A stretch of 16,114 nt of DNA, from assembly GCA_036501345.1 (NCBI GenBank), contig DASYAN010000020.1, positions 1 through 16,114 of the forward strand, in the 5' to 3' direction. Made by a program: the position numbers and the translations under genes. Below the pieces are notes generated by a model, which did not search any database, was not told the origin of the DNA, and saw only the letters and a list, made by a program, of their open reading frames with translations. Positions 14,738 to 16,114 of the stretch are shown in pieces. Each line of letters begins with the position of its first letter. Position 1 is the first letter of the stretch. The DNA is from DASYAN01 sp036501345. Its GTDB lineage: Bacteria > Chloroflexota > Ktedonobacteria > Ktedonobacterales > Ktedonobacteraceae.

Positions 14738-15886
14738 ATGATCACGAAATGTTCGTCCAAATGGGATATTTTCTGGATCTTTCTCGCCACACGCTTGATT
14801 TTAATCCTGGTCACCTATTTCGGTTCTATTCTCCTCACGCAGGATCTCCATGGGAGCACGCCAGTCAATCTCACTACAATGTTCACATCGTGGAATCGTT
14901 GGGATGCGCTCGTGTATATCCGCATTGCACAATCCGGCTATCACCCACCCCTTGATCTTGCTTTCTTTCCTCTTTATCCACTACTGATCGCAGCTATCGC
15001 TCATTTTTTAGGAAATTGGAGCTATTTTGCAGTTGGCATGCTATTGAGCAATGGAATGCTTTTAGGTGCAATGTTTATTCTCTACCAGCTCGCCAAAGAG
15101 ATGGGAGGTGATCAGGTTGCACGCCGAACACTGCTCTATTTATGCATTTTCCCCACAGCTTTCTTCTTTTTTACTGCATACAATGAATCGCTTTTTATCC
15201 TTCTAACAGCCGCTACATTTCTGGCCCTACGTCGCCAGCGCTGGTGGCTAGCTGGCATACTCGGTTTCTTCGGTATATTGACCCGCTCAACAGGAGCACT
15301 CATCATCGCACCTTTTCTTTACGAGCTATGGCTCAACCGCGAAAGACTTATTGCACCATGGCGCAGTCTTCTCTCAGGACTTATACCCATCGTGTTGATT
15401 CTCTTCGGTCTGCTGCTCTATTGCATTTACTGCTGGAAATTAGCGGGCGATCCAATTGCTTTTGCCACTGTCCAGCTACGCTGGTCGCGCCAGACTTCCT
15501 GGCCATGGCGAGGGATCTGGCAGAATATCTTCGAACTCTTCTGGAACCAACCTTTTGGCTCTTTCAATGAGGTCCATGTATTACTCGATCTTAGCGCTAC
15601 CCTTGCATTCATTGCACTTGTGATTGCAGGCAGGCAACAGATCCGCGCCAGTTATACTCTTTGGACAGGTTTGTTACTCTTCTACTATCTTCTCAGCCCT
15701 AGTGTATGGCAGCATGATGCACTGATCTCGAATCAACGCTTTGTTCTTGAGATGTTCCCAGCTTTCATTACTTTAGCCATTCTTGGCCTACGCTATCCAC
15801 GCCTCCATCAGGCTCTACTATGGATTTTTCCCGCCTTGCTGGCCACACTCAGTCTGCTCTTTATGATGGGAAAATGGATGGTGTAA
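14738..15886 (+). CDS. PIG-V-like mannosyltransferase family membrane protein, copy 2
   Basis: This 382-residue tandem paralogue of the preceding gene can be aligned along its whole length. Examples are NRWDALVYIRIAQSGY (53-68), LAFFPLYPLLIA, LLYLCIFPTAF, ALRRQRWWLAGI, and a C-terminal SNQRFVLEMFPAFITL. It keeps the family's Trp-Asp (55-56) in the first outer loop, so it is the more likely active enzyme of the pair. About ten membrane helices can be seen. Such enzymes take mannose from polyprenyl-phosphate-mannose outside the membrane, but the sugar here is inferred from the family. The start is firm: TAGGAG is 5 bases before the ATG. Its 3' end overlaps a convergent gene by 26 bases, and no terminator hairpin is seen between them. 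Confidence 0.85.
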   Translation: MITKCSSKWDIFWIFLATRLILILVTYFGSILLTQDLHGSTPVNLTTMFTSWNRWDALVYIRIAQSGYHPPLDLAFFPLYPLLIAAIAHFLGNWSYFAVGMLLSNGMLLGAMFILYQLAKEMGGDQVARRTLLYLCIFPTAFFFFTAYNESLFILLTAATFLALRRQRWWLAGILGFFGILTRSTGALIIAPFLYELWLNRERLIAPWRSLLSGLIPIVLILFGLLLYCIYCWKLAGDPIAFATVQLRWSRQTSWPWRGIWQNIFELFWNQPFGSFNEVHVLLDLSATLAFIALVIAGRQQIRASYTLWTGLLLFYYLLSPSVWQHDALISNQRFVLEMFPAFITLAILGLRYPRLHQALLWIFPALLATLSLLFMMGKWMV

Positions 15887-16114
15887 AAACAGGCGATGGC
15901 CGTTCAACACGCTTGCGCGATACTACAATCAGCACAGAGAGAATAAATCCGAGCAGTAGGAAGTTACGCGCTGCAGTTACCGGATAGAACAATGAAGTAT
16001 ACAAATGAGGAATCATATGAAAGATATAGGGGTAAATCCAGCTAGTCAAGAGTCCAATCAGTGTCCAGAAGAGCAACCACCAACGGTTGCTCTGTCCCAC
16101 ATACGCAACTAGAG
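15861..16114 (-). CDS. Membrane protein, 5' partial (C-terminal end only)
   Basis: The frame is open to the right edge, so only the last 84 or so residues are visible; a GTG at 16100 is probably internal. It has a hydrophobic segment beginning WWLLFWTLIGLL, a loop with PHLYTSLFYPV, then a second helix FLLLGFILSVLIVV ending in a basic SRKRVER tail. A last helix followed by a short basic tail is common in polytopic glycosyltransferases, including the GT87/DUF2029 group, and the neighbouring genes make such a role plausible. The sequence alone does not prove it. It converges on and overlaps the PIG-V-like gene by 26 bases. Confidence 0.55.
   Translation of the reverse strand, partial: LVAYVGQSNRWWLLFWTLIGLLTSWIYPYIFHMIPHLYTSLFYPVTAARNFLLLGFILSVLIVVSRKRVERPSPVFTPSIFPS

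Noticed and set aside
1..16114. CRISPR arrays, toxin-antitoxin pairs, riboswitches or phage genes
   Set aside because: No spaced direct repeats, paired toxin gene, recognised aptamer fold or phage structural gene was seen on either strand.

Overview
This window looks chromosomal and bacterial. It probably comes from the Chloroflexota, class Ktedonobacteria. That is an inference from the gene mix: a PknB-type kinase joined to a membrane anchor and a WD40 propeller, a PPi-type phosphofructokinase, an IS200/IS605-type TnpB element, and many GT-C membrane glycosyltransferases. No rRNA or other marker gene is present to prove it.

Bases 1-1205 hold the 3' part of a phosphodiester glycosidase (NAGPA-domain) gene, a small DUF2795-type protein behind a strong ribosome binding site, and a perfect 15-bp inverted repeat between convergent genes. 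Bases 1206-3217 (minus strand) encode a phosphomannomutase/phosphoglucomutase and a RimJ/RimL-type GNAT acetyltransferase. Bases 3369-4911 look like one TnpB element. It has an intact tnpB (minus strand), a right-end hairpin that should also be the 3' end of the omega RNA, a left-end hairpin abutting TTGAT, and, where tnpA would normally sit, a divergent ribbon-helix-helix gene broken by two frameshifts.

Bases 4922-7093 (minus strand) hold a structured inverted repeat, a 6-phosphofructokinase with the PPi-type Asp/Lys signature, and a serine O-acetyltransferase (cysE) with a clear sigma70-like promoter. Bases 7247-9496 (plus strand) encode a Ser/Thr kinase and a seven-bladed WD40 propeller in the same reading frame, separated by one TAG codon inside the membrane segment. 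This is most simply read as one receptor-kinase gene split by a nonsense mutation. A tRNA-His (GTG) with its own promoter follows at 9671-9744.

Bases 9898-15886 (plus strand) carry four multi-membrane GT-C-type glycosyltransferases: an AftB-like protein, an ArnT/PMT-like protein, and two tandem PIG-V-like paralogues. The ArnT-like gene overlaps the first PIG-V-like gene by 4 bp, and 17 bp separate the two PIG-V-like genes. A fifth membrane protein enters from the right edge on the minus strand. The membrane glycosyltransferases probably use polyprenyl-phosphate sugars to build an envelope glycan. The nearby phosphomannomutase could supply mannose-1-phosphate for such donors, but it is not in the same transcription unit.

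The points most worth checking are the amber-split kinase/WD40 gene, the TnpB element with a divergent RHH gene and readable target motif and guide, and the loss of the usual Trp-Asp motif in one of the two PIG-V-like paralogues.
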